From NCBI GenBank assembly GCA_013350335.1, contig CM023539.1, forward strand, positions 39,480,631 to 39,544,630: a stretch of 64,000 bases of DNA. The letters are read 5' to 3'. Source of the DNA: Chimonanthus salicifolius (taxonomy: Eukaryota; Streptophyta; Magnoliopsida; Laurales; Calycanthaceae). The first letter of the stretch is position 1; each line of letters starts with the position of its first letter. Below the pieces are notes generated by a model, which was given only the letters and a program-made list of their open reading frames with translations, was not told the origin of the DNA and searched no databases. Made by a program: the position numbers and the translations under genes. Shown here in pieces: positions 36,314 through 44,891 of the stretch.

Positions 36314-38464
36314 TAATACTAAATTGCTAATAATCTAATCTTTATAATATATATTTTTTGTAATGTTTACTAATATATATATATATATACATATCAACAA
36401 AATAAATTCAGACATGTACAAAAAATATCACAAATTCTACTATGAGATAAAAATTTTTATAATATAAATCTTTTGTAATGTTTACTAGTATATATATAAT
36501 TTCTAATAATTTTTATCTCATAGTAGAATTTATGATATTTTTTGTACATGTCTGAATTTATTTTGTTGATATATATTTAATAATTTTTTAATTCGGCGTA
36601 TCCGGCTGCACCCGTATCCTAGTTTTTTTAAATTTGTCGTATCCCTGTATCGAATATTATTAATGATATTAAAAATTAATACTTTCCAAAATAACATTAA
36701 AAATTAATATTTTACGTACATTTAAGGTTATCAGTTAAGCTACACCCACGTGGGCTGAAAAATATACGTGTGGGAAACCGCGAAATACCTAGCGTAAAAC
36801 TCTCATGGGTGAGACCACTACCCCTATGGCACACCAAGGTTAGGCCATGAGGGTTCAAACCCGCTTCCCGTGGGTTCAAACCCTCATGGCCTAACCTTGG
36901 TGTACCTTAGGGGTAGTGGGCTCACCTGTGGGAATTTTACGCTGGGTATCCCACGGTTTCCCACACGTAATTTTTTTCAGCCCATATGGGTGTAGCTCAA
37001 CTGGTTAACCTCCCGCCTTAGGAGCGGGAGGTGCCAACTTCGAGCCCCCATGGCCTAATTTGGTATACCCTAAGGGCAGTGAGTATCACCCGTGGTGATT
37101 TTACACTAGTTTTCCACGGTTTCCCACATGTAAATTTAAAAAAAAAAAAACCTCAAAATTTTGAATCCACCCATATCATTCAACATATCAAATTGGCCCC
37201 ACTTACCAAGGGTTGTGGAAAATTTTATCATAAAGTACACAAAAAAATTATTAATATTAAAAGTTAACAATTAATATGAAAAACATAAATTTATAAAATA
37301 ATTAGATAAAAATATTAATATGAATATTAAGTAATTATAAAATTGTTTATTACCATAAGTTTATTCAATCCATAACTTTTTAGGGTCTTCAAAAATAAAG
37401 AGGTATGTGCCTAACTATTTGGTCCACCGAATGTTTCAATTAAATCATATTTTTTAGCTCCACATTTTAATCTCTCTACGGTAATTAAATTCTTTAGGCA
37501 TCCAAACAAGATGACTTGAAAGTAGTAGAACTTAAAACAGGAAGTTCTCTAAGAGAACTTTAAAGGTTGAAGTTCTCTCAAGTTCTCCTACTCCAGGAGA
37601 ATCCCCCCTTTCTCCTTATTTAAATGCAACCAAAGAGTCCCTAACCATGTTTAACAGAAGAGAGAGAAAGAGGTTAGGGGTTTACTCTCCACATTAGGAG
37701 AAAAAAAAATCTTCTCTAAATTTTTGTAGAAAAACGTGTACTTCTCTAGGTTTAGATAAAATAGAAAAGAAAAGAAAAGACTTCTAGTCAGGACGAGTCA
37801 ATTTGAGTGTACTCAACTCATTAAGATTTTGGATGAAGCAAATCCTGGAGTTTTTCTAATTTTGTTTAAAACTCAGATGACTTTCTCGACTCAGTGAGAT
37901 TTCAAGTCAAGGTCCGAGTTTTGAGTTTCTAAACACTAGTAGATTCCAATAGATAATTACACTGTTATATATCATTTTTGTGTTGTAACTTTAATTAGAT
38001 TAGACTTCCTTAAACAATAGCCCATGGAATGATAGTTTAAAAACTCGAAAAAGAAATCTAGATACATTGGGACCGAATTGAATCGACTGGGCAGAATTTT
38101 TGAGTTGAGTAAGTCTAGGCATTTTATTGAGTTTTCTTAATATAGTTTAAATGCTCATTTAAATTACTTAACTCAGTAAAATTTTGAGTTAAACCTGAGT
38201 TTCAAGTTTCCGAAGAAGCTCATAGAAACTCGTGATACGTTCAAAATATTAATAAATCAAAGAAAAATGAAACGCTCAGATAGAAAAGGGAGAGAGGACG
38301 AGGAGGAAGAAGAAGAAATGGGGAAAATGGAAGGGCAGATTGAAAACGCACATGTCTTTGACGGCAAAGGTGAGGCCGTGTAAGGGAAGTTGAGGAGAGT
38401 TGGACGGCGGATGCAAGACGAATCTTCCAATGAAAGCACCGTATCCTTCCTTCCCGCTCATCAT
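14609..38464 (-). CDS. AMI1: Indole-3-acetamide amidase, AMI1 type, nine exons over 24 kb
   Basis: Minus-strand exons, in order of transcription: 38464-38352, 34984-34832, 34075-33951, 31585-31460, 29199-29017, 28898-28751, 21092-20924, 14993-14859, 14752-14609. All have GT-AG borders, phases agree, and the joined 1296 bases give 431 residues without a stop; Arabidopsis AMI1 is about the same length. The amidase-signature triad is complete: Lys36 in FAVKDI, Ser113 in PGGSSSGSA, Ser137 in DTGGSVRVP. Other landmarks are [56 protein letters not shown] and [14 protein letters not shown]. The family hydrolyses indole-3-acetamide to indole-3-acetic acid (auxin) in the cytosol. I chose the first of two tandem ATGs (38464), which gives Lys36. 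Introns 1, 3, 4, 6 and 7 are 2.3-7.7 kb and full of transposable elements; introns 2, 5 and 8 are 756, 118 and 106 bases. Confidence 0.95.
15316..15520 (+). mobile_element. Possible short Copia LTR and primer-binding site in AMI1 intron 7
   Basis: A segment starting TGTTAGGAGATA at about 15316 has the look of a short Copia LTR and ends near GTGTTACA. It is followed by TCGATGTTAGAGCC, a decayed form of TGGTATCAGAGCC. No matching second LTR was found and the borders are uncertain. Confidence 0.35.
16270..16830 (-). mobile_element. Copia reverse-transcriptase fragment in AMI1 intron 7
   Basis: The minus strand, with stops and frame changes, reads [15 protein letters not shown], then decayed LY-type stretches, [13 protein letters not shown] (the active-site YVDD block) and a terminal part comparable to LKYFLGIEVA. 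Order and spacing match a Copia reverse transcriptase. It is a dead fragment in the same direction as AMI1 transcription. Confidence 0.75.
16890..17495 (+). mobile_element. 3' end of an L1-type LINE with RNase H remnant and A-rich tail
   Basis: The plus strand reads LKLNFDG near 16930, then [12 protein letters not shown] and, after a frame change, [37 protein letters not shown], the RNase H domain that closes many plant L1 elements. A 3' region follows, ending in an A-rich tail at about 17478-17495. Inserted in AMI1 intron 7, antisense to the gene. Confidence 0.7.
17990..20388 (+). mobile_element. L1-type LINE with ORF1 and RNase H parts, polymerase core deleted
   Basis: The first part (17993-18283) encodes an RRM-like ORF1 start ([20 protein letters not shown]...[25 protein letters not shown]). 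Decayed ORF1 continues to about 19180. From about 19540 it reads [18 protein letters not shown], then an RNase H domain in pieces ([59 protein letters not shown]) and a 3' region ending in AATGCTAAAAAAAA near 20385. The endonuclease and reverse-transcriptase core are missing, so this is an internally deleted copy in AMI1 intron 7. Confidence 0.78.
20818..20940 (-). repeat. Three tandem 41-bp copies carrying the exon 7 splice donor of AMI1
   Basis: The unit ATTGAGAAAGATTCAGAAGT followed by ACCTTTAGAAGATTTCTACAC is present three times in a row; the last copy runs into exon 7 at 20924. On the minus strand each copy supplies CTAAAG|GTACTTCTG, so three near-identical 5' splice sites follow each other every 41 bases. 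Use of the first gives the normal frame into exon 8. Use of the second adds 41 bases with an in-frame TAA. Confidence 0.9.
21520..21735 (+). mobile_element. Possible LINE RNase H tail fragment in AMI1 intron 6
   Basis: With stops, the plus strand reads [18 protein letters not shown], comparable to the end of LINE RNase H domains (ANxxADFLAKxG). It is short and degenerate. The opposite-strand open frame here is not recognised. Confidence 0.35.
22405..22820 (+). repeat. Tandem repeats of an ACGTGGTATGGGT / GTCCCTCACGTGAT unit
   Basis: About four consecutive 40-bp units (GACGTGGTATGGGT, then GTCCCTCACGTGATATTGAT) lie at 22415-22580. One more copy sits at about 22780-22812. They lie within the probable solo LTR. 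Confidence 0.8.
23220..24010 (+). repeat. Minisatellite-like array of ATGGTAGAC / TTGGTCTTATG units
   Basis: Many imperfect units of about 20-40 bp, such as TTGGTCTCATGGTAGACGTA and CCCATGGATGGATTATA, fill this region. A block of GGATTATACCCATGGAG with TGATTATATTCATGGATGG occurs twice (about 23280 and 23690), showing a longer duplication. There are no uniform repeat-spacer units. Confidence 0.75.
24790..24965 (+). mobile_element. LINE RNase H fragment in AMI1 intron 6
   Basis: The plus strand reads [20 protein letters not shown] then [10 protein letters not shown], matching the catalytic-region layout of LINE RNase H domains (DSxEAELLAIRxAL). It is short and without the rest of the element. 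Confidence 0.6.
24966..25472. other. AMI1 intron 6 sequence, nothing recognised
   Basis: Between the LINE fragment and the short LTR element lies about 500 bp with no open frame of note, no repeat structure and no TE signature that I can name. Confidence 0.4.
25473..27591 (-). mobile_element. Short non-autonomous LTR retrotransposon in AMI1 intron 6
   Basis: About 205-218 bp starting AATTAGTGTGTCTTCCTTAA recurs at 25472-25677 and 27374-27591 in the same direction. On the minus strand, the right copy is the 5' LTR (TGTTGAGATATA...TTATTCA), followed two bases on by TGGTATCAGTCT, a tRNA-Met primer-binding site (about 27359-27370). The left copy is preceded by a long G run (25691-25718) in the place of the polypurine tract. 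The 1.7-kb interior has no retroviral protein signature, so it is LARD/TRIM-like. No convincing target-site duplication was found. Confidence 0.75.
25691..25739. repeat. C-run followed by A-run
   Basis: About 27 C residues are followed by ACC and 18 A residues. On the minus strand this is T18-GGT-G27 directly ahead of the 3' LTR, so the G run is probably the expanded polypurine tract. Its exact length is doubtful because homopolymers are error-prone. Confidence 0.85.
27685..28369 (-). mobile_element. TRIM retrotransposon, minus strand, in AMI1 intron 6
   Basis: On the minus strand the 5' LTR (28369-28124) starts TGTAATGCCCCGCTCTGAGC and ends GACGGGTCGTTATA. Next come AAGGAATCAGAGAACGGTTC (primer-binding site plus the bases that also follow it in the copy at 44.6 kb), a ~75-bp centre, and a 3' LTR (about 28049-27685) from TGTGATGCCCCTC to GGTCGTTACA. 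The element shares GTCCCACATCG, ACAATATTGTG and the end motif with the other TRIMs in the window. Flanks do not show a matching 5-bp duplication. Confidence 0.7.
29470..29745 (+). mobile_element. 3' tail of an L1-type LINE in AMI1 intron 4
   Basis: A T-rich 3' region containing TTTTTTAATAAAAGTCTCTT ends in TTACTGTTAAAAAAAAAAA (to 29743), the typical end of plant L1 elements seen elsewhere in this window. No coding sequence is left. Confidence 0.5.
30500..30722 (+). mobile_element. LTR end and primer-binding site in AMI1 intron 4
   Basis: GAATAAAAACCAATC (a polyadenylation-like signal) is followed by a T/C-rich end, ACCA, and TGGTATCAAAGCC (30710-30722), close to the tRNA-Met primer-binding site. 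The LTR start could not be placed, so the left border is a guess. Downstream are GA-rich tracts and no recognisable gag. Confidence 0.45.
30808..30970. repeat. Two GA microsatellites flanking a T-run
   Basis: (GA)n tracts lie at about 30808-30830 and 30950-30968. Between them is a CT-rich part with 15 T. Open frames across them on both strands are composition artefacts. Confidence 0.8.
31901..32097 (-). mobile_element. SINE on the minus strand with 16-bp TSD, AMI1 intron 3
   Basis: The plus strand starts with a T run (the reversed A tail) and ends AACCCCTTTGG. Flanking it are ATCTATAACAACAGTT (31885-31900) and ATCTACAACAACAGTT (32098-32113), one mismatch in 16. On the minus strand the head has GGTTGGAGTGATTGCTAGG and GAGTTCAATTTTCACTCC, decayed A- and B-box-like strings. 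A relative is at about 59080-59230. Confidence 0.75.
32114..33380. other. AMI1 intron 3, mostly unassigned
   Basis: No gene is visible. On the minus strand an open stretch at about 32580-32760 reads [20 protein letters not shown] then [13 protein letters not shown], which looks coding-derived but which I cannot assign. GGCTCTGATACCA at about 33386-33398 is the exact reverse complement of the tRNA-Met primer-binding site, suggesting a minus-strand retroelement start here. Confidence 0.4.
33560..33880 (+). mobile_element. Endogenous pararetrovirus-like aspartic protease remnant in AMI1 intron 3
   Basis: The plus strand encodes about 100 residues with one early stop. An [13 protein letters not shown] block carries the DTGA catalytic motif of retroviral-type aspartic proteases. 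It is followed by a conserved-looking region with HVCKNGKC at the place where caulimovirus-type proteases have a short cysteine motif. This combination suggests an old integrated Caulimoviridae copy; a Ty3-type protease is the alternative. No reverse transcriptase is adjacent. The frame is broken and antisense to AMI1, so it is not functional. Confidence 0.55.
35780..35970 (+). mobile_element. RTE-type LINE 3' fragment in AMI1 intron 1
   Basis: Broken frames read LKIELEM / [19 protein letters not shown] and then, with one base off, [12 protein letters not shown]. This follows the order of the terminal RTE polymerase block (DRIRN...API...LRWFGHVxRR). Short and dead. Confidence 0.5.
35971..36660. 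repeat. GTGTCGGATACG-type element with (AT)n tract and a hairpin, AMI1 intron 1
   Basis: The left part has repeated CGTGTCGGATACGTATC strings; the right part (36590-36655) has inverted relatives (CGTATCCGGCTGCACCC). In between lie an (AT)n run of about 75 bp (36234-36310) and a nearly perfect inverted repeat with about 65-bp arms (36390-36455 and 36507-36575, centre about 36480; for example TTCAGACATGTACAAAAAAT and its complement). It is probably a decayed MITE, with no coding sequence. Confidence 0.6.
36733..37155. mobile_element. Cluster of three SINE copies, two forming a head-to-head palindrome
   Basis: 36740-36855 and 36865-36980 are reverse complements of each other and both correspond to the body of the SINE at 13852. 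They meet at the B-box region (GGGTTCAAACCC). A third, nearly complete copy follows in plus direction (about 36982-37155): A box TAGCTCAACTGG, B-box-like ACTTCGAGCCC, an ending CACATGTAAATTT and an A tail. Confidence 0.75.
37780..38225. repeat. ACTCAG/GAGTT-type dispersed repeat, two related halves
   Basis: Strings such as ACTCAGTGAGATTTCAAGTC (37900) and ACTCAGTAAAATTTTGAGTT (38180) with following GAGTTT(T/C)GAGTTTC recur in both halves, about 280 bp apart. The pattern is common in plant intergenic DNA. It lies in AMI1 intron 1 and has no coding content. Confidence 0.45.
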
Positions 38465-38910
38465 CACCTCCCCTGCGTTTTTGCCTCTCACTCTCGTCCA
38501 CGTATTCTTTGGTCGCTGCAAGAGGATTTGGATGATTTTCACTTTTCCAGCCCACTCACATCTCACCGTCGACGTGGCATAACATGCAACCAACGGCTCA
38601 ATACAAACTGTGACCATTGCAAATGTCGTTCAACCATCAAACTCACAGCATTTCTAACCATATAAATACACGCCTTCGGTTCAATAGTTAAATGTTTGGT
38701 GAGGTGATTAGGTACACAAAATGTCCATTGAAAAATCATTCGCCAAAATATATTGTATATAGAGTTATTATTCAAATATCATGATGACATTTTGCAAAGT
38801 CGTAATTCTTTCAAAATTAAAATTTTATACAATTACTTTTTTTAAAAATAAAAAGAATATATAATTTATATGCAAGATATAAGACATGTAGATCTAACAT
38901 ATTATATTTT
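38465..38910 (-). promoter_or_regulatory. Presumed AMI1 promoter and leader
   Basis: This is the region upstream of the AMI1 start on the minus strand. The first 150 bases are less AT-rich than the rest, as expected for a leader. I could not identify a specific TATA box or transcription-factor site with confidence. Confidence 0.4.
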
Positions 38911-39320
38911 CTCTATTCCAAAATACTTGTCCTATATGAATTTTAAAATTGTCTTAAATTACTTGTCATATTCCTTTATTTTCACATTAAATCAAAGTTT
39001 TAACATTTTCGATGAGCTCAAAATCATCTTCCAACGTAATGGAAAAAAGATTTTCTTTAATAAGCTTTGACTTGTCCATATAGTCATTCTTTAATTATTT
39101 CTACTCCAACTCTCTTGTCAAGGATCATGCATTATAGCATATTTAGGAAAACATTATTAAATAATAATTACACAACGAGATACTACTCAGACTTCTTTTT
39201 TTTATTATTAGGTTTATATTCACTCGAATAATCTATTAATAGACTTTTTGTGCACTCTGCGCGAAAATGATCTTTAAAAAATATTTTTTTAAAAAAATAG
39301 GACAAGTATTTTGGAAGTAT
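38911..39320. mobile_element. Stowaway-like MITE
   Basis: The left end CTATTCCAAAATACTTGTCC and the right end GGACAAGTATTTTGGAAGTA are inverted repeats of the CCAAAATACTTGTCC type common in plant MITEs. The interior is AT-rich without coding sequence. The exact TA duplication could not be fixed. Confidence 0.6.
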
Positions 39321-41940
39321 TGAAGTACTATAATTGACTCGATATTGATTTTCTTACCTAAATATAAAATTAGAATAAAAAGAAGAAGCATAGAAGAAAC
39401 CATAAGTGCAAATAAAGAAATTAATTAATTAATTAAAGTAAAAATGAGAGAAAATAGCATAAAAGGGAAAGTAGAGGGACAAGTGAACTTTTTCACAAAA
39501 TACCGATGTTTTTATCACAACCGAACGAATAACTCTATTTATACCATCTGATTGATTTTTTACCCATTTTGTTTGTCCTGTTGTAAAGTCATCCTTATAA
39601 ATTCTCTAAACTCAATTTTATCATTTGATCTTAATGCTTAAAATCATTCAATTTTTAAGGATAGTTGATGAGTTCGACTTTTAATATCAAGCAATTAAAA
39701 ATTAAGTTTATAACTAAAAATATTTCACTTGTAGCTCATCAAACTTATTTTCATTCAACATGATTGGGTTTTTATATGATGTTTTAAAAAATTAAAAAAT
39801 TGAATTAAGCATAACTGTTATTTCGTTATATATAAGTGCATACATCAGTTATTTGCATGCAAGGACAAAAAAAATTCTGTATTAAATATGTGGTGATTGA
39901 TTTAGAAATCTTTTTAGAAAAAAAAAAAAAAAAGAACACTTACATAATATTTTTTCCGACCAAATGGAAAATTTAGTATCTTAAAAGTAGTCTCAGTTTC
40001 TAATAAAGTCAATGCTCTTGTTGTTAGTTTTTAACTTTTTACTCGTACTGTCATTTTAACAAAAATTTAAACAGTGATCCTTTTGTTTAATTTAAAAGCG
40101 TTCAGATCAAATATCTTAATTGAAATTTAAAATGTATTTAATCTTTAATGTATTTCAAACATTTCTCTAAATACTGTTGTTAAATGCAAATTTCCTTTTA
40201 ATTTATTTTTTGTAGAATGGTGAGGTTTTTTTTTTTTGAATAGAGTAAATAAGTATCCATAGAAAATGATCCGACAAATTCATTGAATATGCCAAACGAC
40301 AGAAACTGTACGACATTTACTCGCAATTCCACGATTTCCGCTTGTTTTGTACTTGGATGAATTATGACGCTCATGCTCGGCCTGTGACATATGAGAGAGA
40401 GAGAAACAAAACATACAGATATTTTCTCGGTGCTTATCCAATACGCTGGTGAATTCGCCGGTGATCGTTTCATCCAGCTGCCGGAATCCGAAGGAAACGA
40501 GGATCCATCTCGTTTCTCGGATTTGAAACCTACGATCTAAATTGGCTTCGAAGTATCACGAGTTTGGTCAGATTCCTCGATCTTTCTTTTTGATGCTTTA
40601 CTTTGCATTGCCATTGAATGGCTTTAATTTTCATGGAACATAGAGAGAGAGAGAGAGAGAGAGAGAGCTTGTTTCGGATGGGATACCGATGAAATGTAGG
40701 TTCTGAACCAACTCCAATCGCGAATTGGGCTGAGAAGAATTTTGGATTTGTGTATATGAGTCTCTTGCCACGCGTCAGTGTTTTATTTTTTATTTGGACA
40801 TGCTAATTGCTATGTTTGGTTATTTTTTTCTAGAGTGATCTATGGTGATTTTTTTTGGGATTTGATGCTGGATGATTTTTCCTAGACTATACCTGATATA
40901 CAAAAGTCGATCTAGAGAGAACTGTGTATAATTTGATCTGCAGAATATATTTTGGGTATTAGTTTTTTCCTCCTGCAGACGGTATGGCTGTGTATGTGCA
41001 TGTACACAGTGTATACTGGTGCTGTGGGTCCACTTGGCTACTCGCTAGTACATAGTGATGAGTGGATCCCAATAGGAGTTACAAATTTTGGCTCGTAGTC
41101 CCTGCTTGAACTTAAATATTTGGGTCAAAATTCAGAGAACCAGTGATACTTCTAAGTATTGGCTGATATTTCCAAAAAATGCATGTTTTGCCCAAGTTTA
41201 TGCTGATCCTAACAAAGGATCGAGTGATACTGATGGGAAGGTCAAGAGACTTTGGAGGAAGACTGCTTAGTTTCACTTGCTTGACCCAACAAGATTAGAA
41301 TCCTGCTTGTGGAGGAGGTAGACCAGCCATTCTTGCAAAGTATGTAGGCAGTGCCTACTAAGAAGTAATGAATCGATCAATCTAGAACAGATGATGAATT
41401 GCCTGGTGTAAAATGTGAGGGGAATTGTGAGAGGAACCCCACCTAGCCACTCACTCACCCACGCAACGCAACACACACACACACACACACACACAAAAGA
41501 GGCATCTTCATGTCCTTGTCAATATTCTAAATCCATTTTGGGACTAGTTGAACCAAGAGCTAAACAACCAATTACAGACAAAAGCCACCAAATATCTGAC
41601 ATGTATTTACAATAAAAAAATTGGTGGTATGGAAATGGTCATAATGCCAGTCTTTGTATCCAAAATCAAACCACCTAACACTTTTCAATCCACTTCCCCG
41701 ATTACTGTCCTAAAACTGTTCTTGTTTCAAATTGATTAAAAGTTCTCGAGCAGCATGTGGCTCTCTCCCTCTCACCCTCTATCACTATTCCCCCTCTTCC
41801 TCAGGTTTCTCTGGTCACTCCTCTACCCCCTCCCCCTTCTTTGTCTCCCCCACTTCTTCCCTCCTCATCCCGTTTGGAGGATAGGAGGAAATCTTCCATC
41901 TCCTTGACATTCCAACCTACCAATTCCCTTCTCTAAGCTA
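39321..41940. other. Intergenic region, possible upstream exon of the F-box gene, no coding sequence seen
   Basis: 39321-40370 is AT-rich with nothing recognised. 40380-40570 is more GC-rich and leader-like. It is followed by a (GA)n run at 40645-40670. A perfect (AC)n run lies at 41470-41495. No protein family was recognised here. Confidence 0.4.
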
Positions 41941-41949
41941 GACATTTTT

Positions 41950-42550
41950 TCCTTATTCAACAAATTAGGAAAGGTTGTTGATCGCTACATACCTCTTGAC
42001 AAATTAGGAAAGGTTGTTGTTCCATGGTAGAAGCTCAGCGGCCATCGACGTTGATGGGAGATCCTATGAAGGCCAGAAACTCTCTGTGCAAATGACAAAA
42101 CCCCCAAGAGCACCTCCTCATCCTTCATGGCCTTCCAAAGCTACTATCCCTGGTCCTCTGGCGGCTGAGCCTCAGAATCCTACATTTGCTCAAGTCGTGG
42201 CAACTCCGGTCTGTACTGTTACCTCTCACAAAGGAAAATCAATCATCCTTGGTAAAGCTATTGTTGACCAGAGAACTGATTTTTTCAGCCATTGTCTAGT
42301 AGCTGCTCTACCATAATCCTCATTTGAAATCCTAGATGTCATGGCATGATTCGATGAGAGGGGATGTGTCGGGAAAGTCTTCGTGAATCGAATCGGTTCC
42401 TCTCATGTACTCTTATCTTTTGATGATGTTGATGAAGCGACCAGATTATTATCTGACCTTTTGATTCTTCAATGAACCCCTTTTACCAATATCAAATATT
42501 GGTACCCAGATTTCGACCCAAAGGCAGCTGTGGTTCGTGTTACTGGATTC
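41950..42550 (+). mobile_element. L1-type LINE ORF1, 5' part
   Basis: Reads FAQVVAT, DFFSHCLVAALP, then after a frame change VLLSFDDVDEATRLLSDLLI, FTNIKYWYPDFDPKAAVVRV, TGF. This is the DUF4283 region of plant LINE ORF1 proteins, which bind RNA. It stops abruptly at 42550 and resumes at 44892. CAAATTAGGAAAGGTTGTTG occurs twice just upstream (about 41961 and 41999). Confidence 0.75.
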
Positions 42551-44891
42551 TGATGCGGACATCAGATCCGACAAATCCGACGATTAGCTCGATTGAAGAA
42601 GAGCCGACCCAATCAGACTGAACTTAATGAGTTTGCTCTCCAAATTCATGCTCCAATTGATGGAGGGAAGACATGACCTCAAACAAAGTCTAGTGGACCC
42701 ACTTGCACCAGAATTAAGACCCTTTTAATTAGCTATGGGCCTGGGCCCATTTGGAGGCGTTTTGAGCCTCAAAAACCTATGATATCCAACCCATTTGCTG
42801 ACTCAAAATGCTATGTCTGATGATGAGTCACTGCCCACATGGACCACACTTGGATGCACAAGTGACGAAATCCACTCGAAATAGTAAGTTGGACACAGGG
42901 CCTATTTGTGCTTAGTTTAGAAAGCTCGCAAAAGGAAAGATTTCCATAGGTGTTGGCTGCCAAATTTAAATCAAATATGGATAGATCGTATAATCAAGCA
43001 AGAAATCTTGGATCAAGAGGACGGACAGACGAAGAAGGCAAGAACCTAGAAGATCGATAAACGGGAGGAACAAGAAAGGAGGAGAAGAAGTCGTGCTGTA
43101 GAGAGACAGAGGGAAAAATCGAGAAGGAAGGTGATGCGGACATGCAGGCCATATGTGGGCCCAAGGCCCGAATGAGAGATCTATTAGTGTTTCAGTGGAC
43201 TTTGACACCGAATTGAGGAAAATGCTTAGGCTCTATGGATCATTTTGACAGAGGTAACCCTCATTGGACATCGTTTAAAATTCCAGGCTCAATTGGCTAC
43301 CAGAAGCCTAGTGACCCAGTTAGTCCAGCCTGACCTAGTAACCCAAGCCCTGACCCAGATCATTAATCCAAGCCCAAATTCCAAAATCCAAATTCAATTA
43401 CCCAATTCCTAAAATCTCTCAAATTGTCGTCCCATCTCAAATCCCAAGCTCATTCATGCAAGAGGTGATTTCAAATTCATTGGAACTCTTTGGATAGCAT
43501 CATTATATTAGGATTGTTCCACCATGGGAACGTCCATCGGCAAGGTAGGATTAGACTTAGGCCTTCTCATTCGAAATTGGCAAGGCATTAGTCGAGTTTA
43601 GCAACAACTTTAGGAGTTTTAATTGCTTTGTGATTTTCGAATACAATTAGTGTCAGGATTATTTTCAATTTCAAAAGGCTGAGGGTCGGCTAAGTCTCTT
43701 TAAATACCCATGTATTTTTTATTTTTGAGAGAAAGTGAATTCAATTAATTTTTCGAAGTTCCTTTGGAAAATTCGGAGACTCAGTGTGAGTTGACATTTG
43801 GAGAGTCAAAGGACTCGTGGCTTCGGCCACCTATTGGGCTTCGGTTCAAAACAAGTAAGTACCATGGCGTATTGAATTTTTGTGCATTATTGATCTTTAG
43901 ATTAATTCTCTCTTGATCTTCATTCATTAAAATTGGATTAAAGAGAGCTTAATCTAAATTTCAATAAGCACTTAAATTCCCTGATCCTTGTTCGCTACGG
44001 GAATCTGTTCGTCTACTCGTAGCAAGGCAGAAGCCTTTTTCGTAGAAATATGGAACAAGCTGCTCAAAGGTACCATTGACGGGAACGTCAATAGGACCCT
44101 CTGACCTGGTAGCTTGGGCTAAAAATGAAAGCCCACCACATGCCTACATCAGAAGGAGATAAGACAGAGAAATAAAAGAAGAAGGAAACACCCAATGTTG
44201 CTACTAGAGAAACAGAGAAGCAAAAAAGAGGTTCGAAAAGGGCAGGTACTGCCAGGCCAAGAACAAGAAATGATGAGAATAGAGGAAACAGAGAGTAGAG
44301 AAAAGAAAGAACAGAAAAAGAAGGTGTGACGCCCCGGCCCAAAAAGACCTTTGTCGGTGCGATCGAGAGGCACCATCGGTGCAACCGACGGAAGGCAGCT
44401 GGTTGAGTGTGTGGGTGAAGAAAAAGTCTCACATCGCCCAAGAGCTGGCTTTGTAGGGGGTTTATATGAAGGAACTCATCCCTAACCTGGCACAACGCGT
44501 TTTGGGCCAGGAGTTGAGCCTGGGCCCAATGCAAAGCCGTGCGGGCCGGTGTAGGCCCAACGCGGACAATATTGTGCTGGGTAGAGTGCGGGTCGTTACA
44601 AATGGTATCAGAGCACGGTTCAACACTTCAACCCTCTGCCTGTGTGGACCCCCCCTCCCCAGGACGACTCTGGGTCTAAGTGGGTGGATTGTGACGCCCC
44701 GACCCGAAAAGACTGCACCGACGGAAGGCAGTCAGTTGGTCGAGCGTGTGGGTGTAGAAAAGAAAGAGGGGGGGGGGAGGGGGGAGGGGGAGTCTATCAT
44801 TGAAATCCTTTGATTCGGCTTAAAATCCTGAGACAAAAAATTATTTTAGTATAACGCCATTAGGCCTTAAAACCGACCTTACCCGTCATTA
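42551..44891. mobile_element. 2.3-kb insertion in the LINE ORF1, probably a solo LTR
   Basis: GATTC occurs directly before (42546-42550) and directly after (44892-44896). Removing the insert and one GATTC rejoins ORF1 in frame (VTGF + PLQAWFLESLQ). The insert starts TGATGCGGACATC and has a leader-like region with a possible splice donor (AACAAGTAAGTACC, near 43850). It holds no retroviral proteins but contains a nested TRIM at 44325. The right border ends TCATTA rather than CA, so its class is not certain. Confidence 0.65.
44325..44790 (+). mobile_element. TRIM retrotransposon, right LTR truncated
   Basis: The left LTR (44325-44600) runs from TGTGACGCCCCGGCCC to GGGTCGTTACA and contains GTCTCACATCGCCC. 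AA and TGGTATCAGAGC (44603-44614, a perfect tRNA-Met primer-binding site) follow. A ~75-bp centre leads to a second LTR start TGTGACGCCCCGACCC at 44690, which breaks off after about 75 bases in a G-rich run (about 44768-44792). It is the best-preserved primer-binding site of this family in the window. Confidence 0.8.

Noticed and set aside
42014..42316. Open frame of 100 residues as a possible host gene
   Set aside because: It reads as LINE ORF1 (DUF4283 region) and continues in broken frames.
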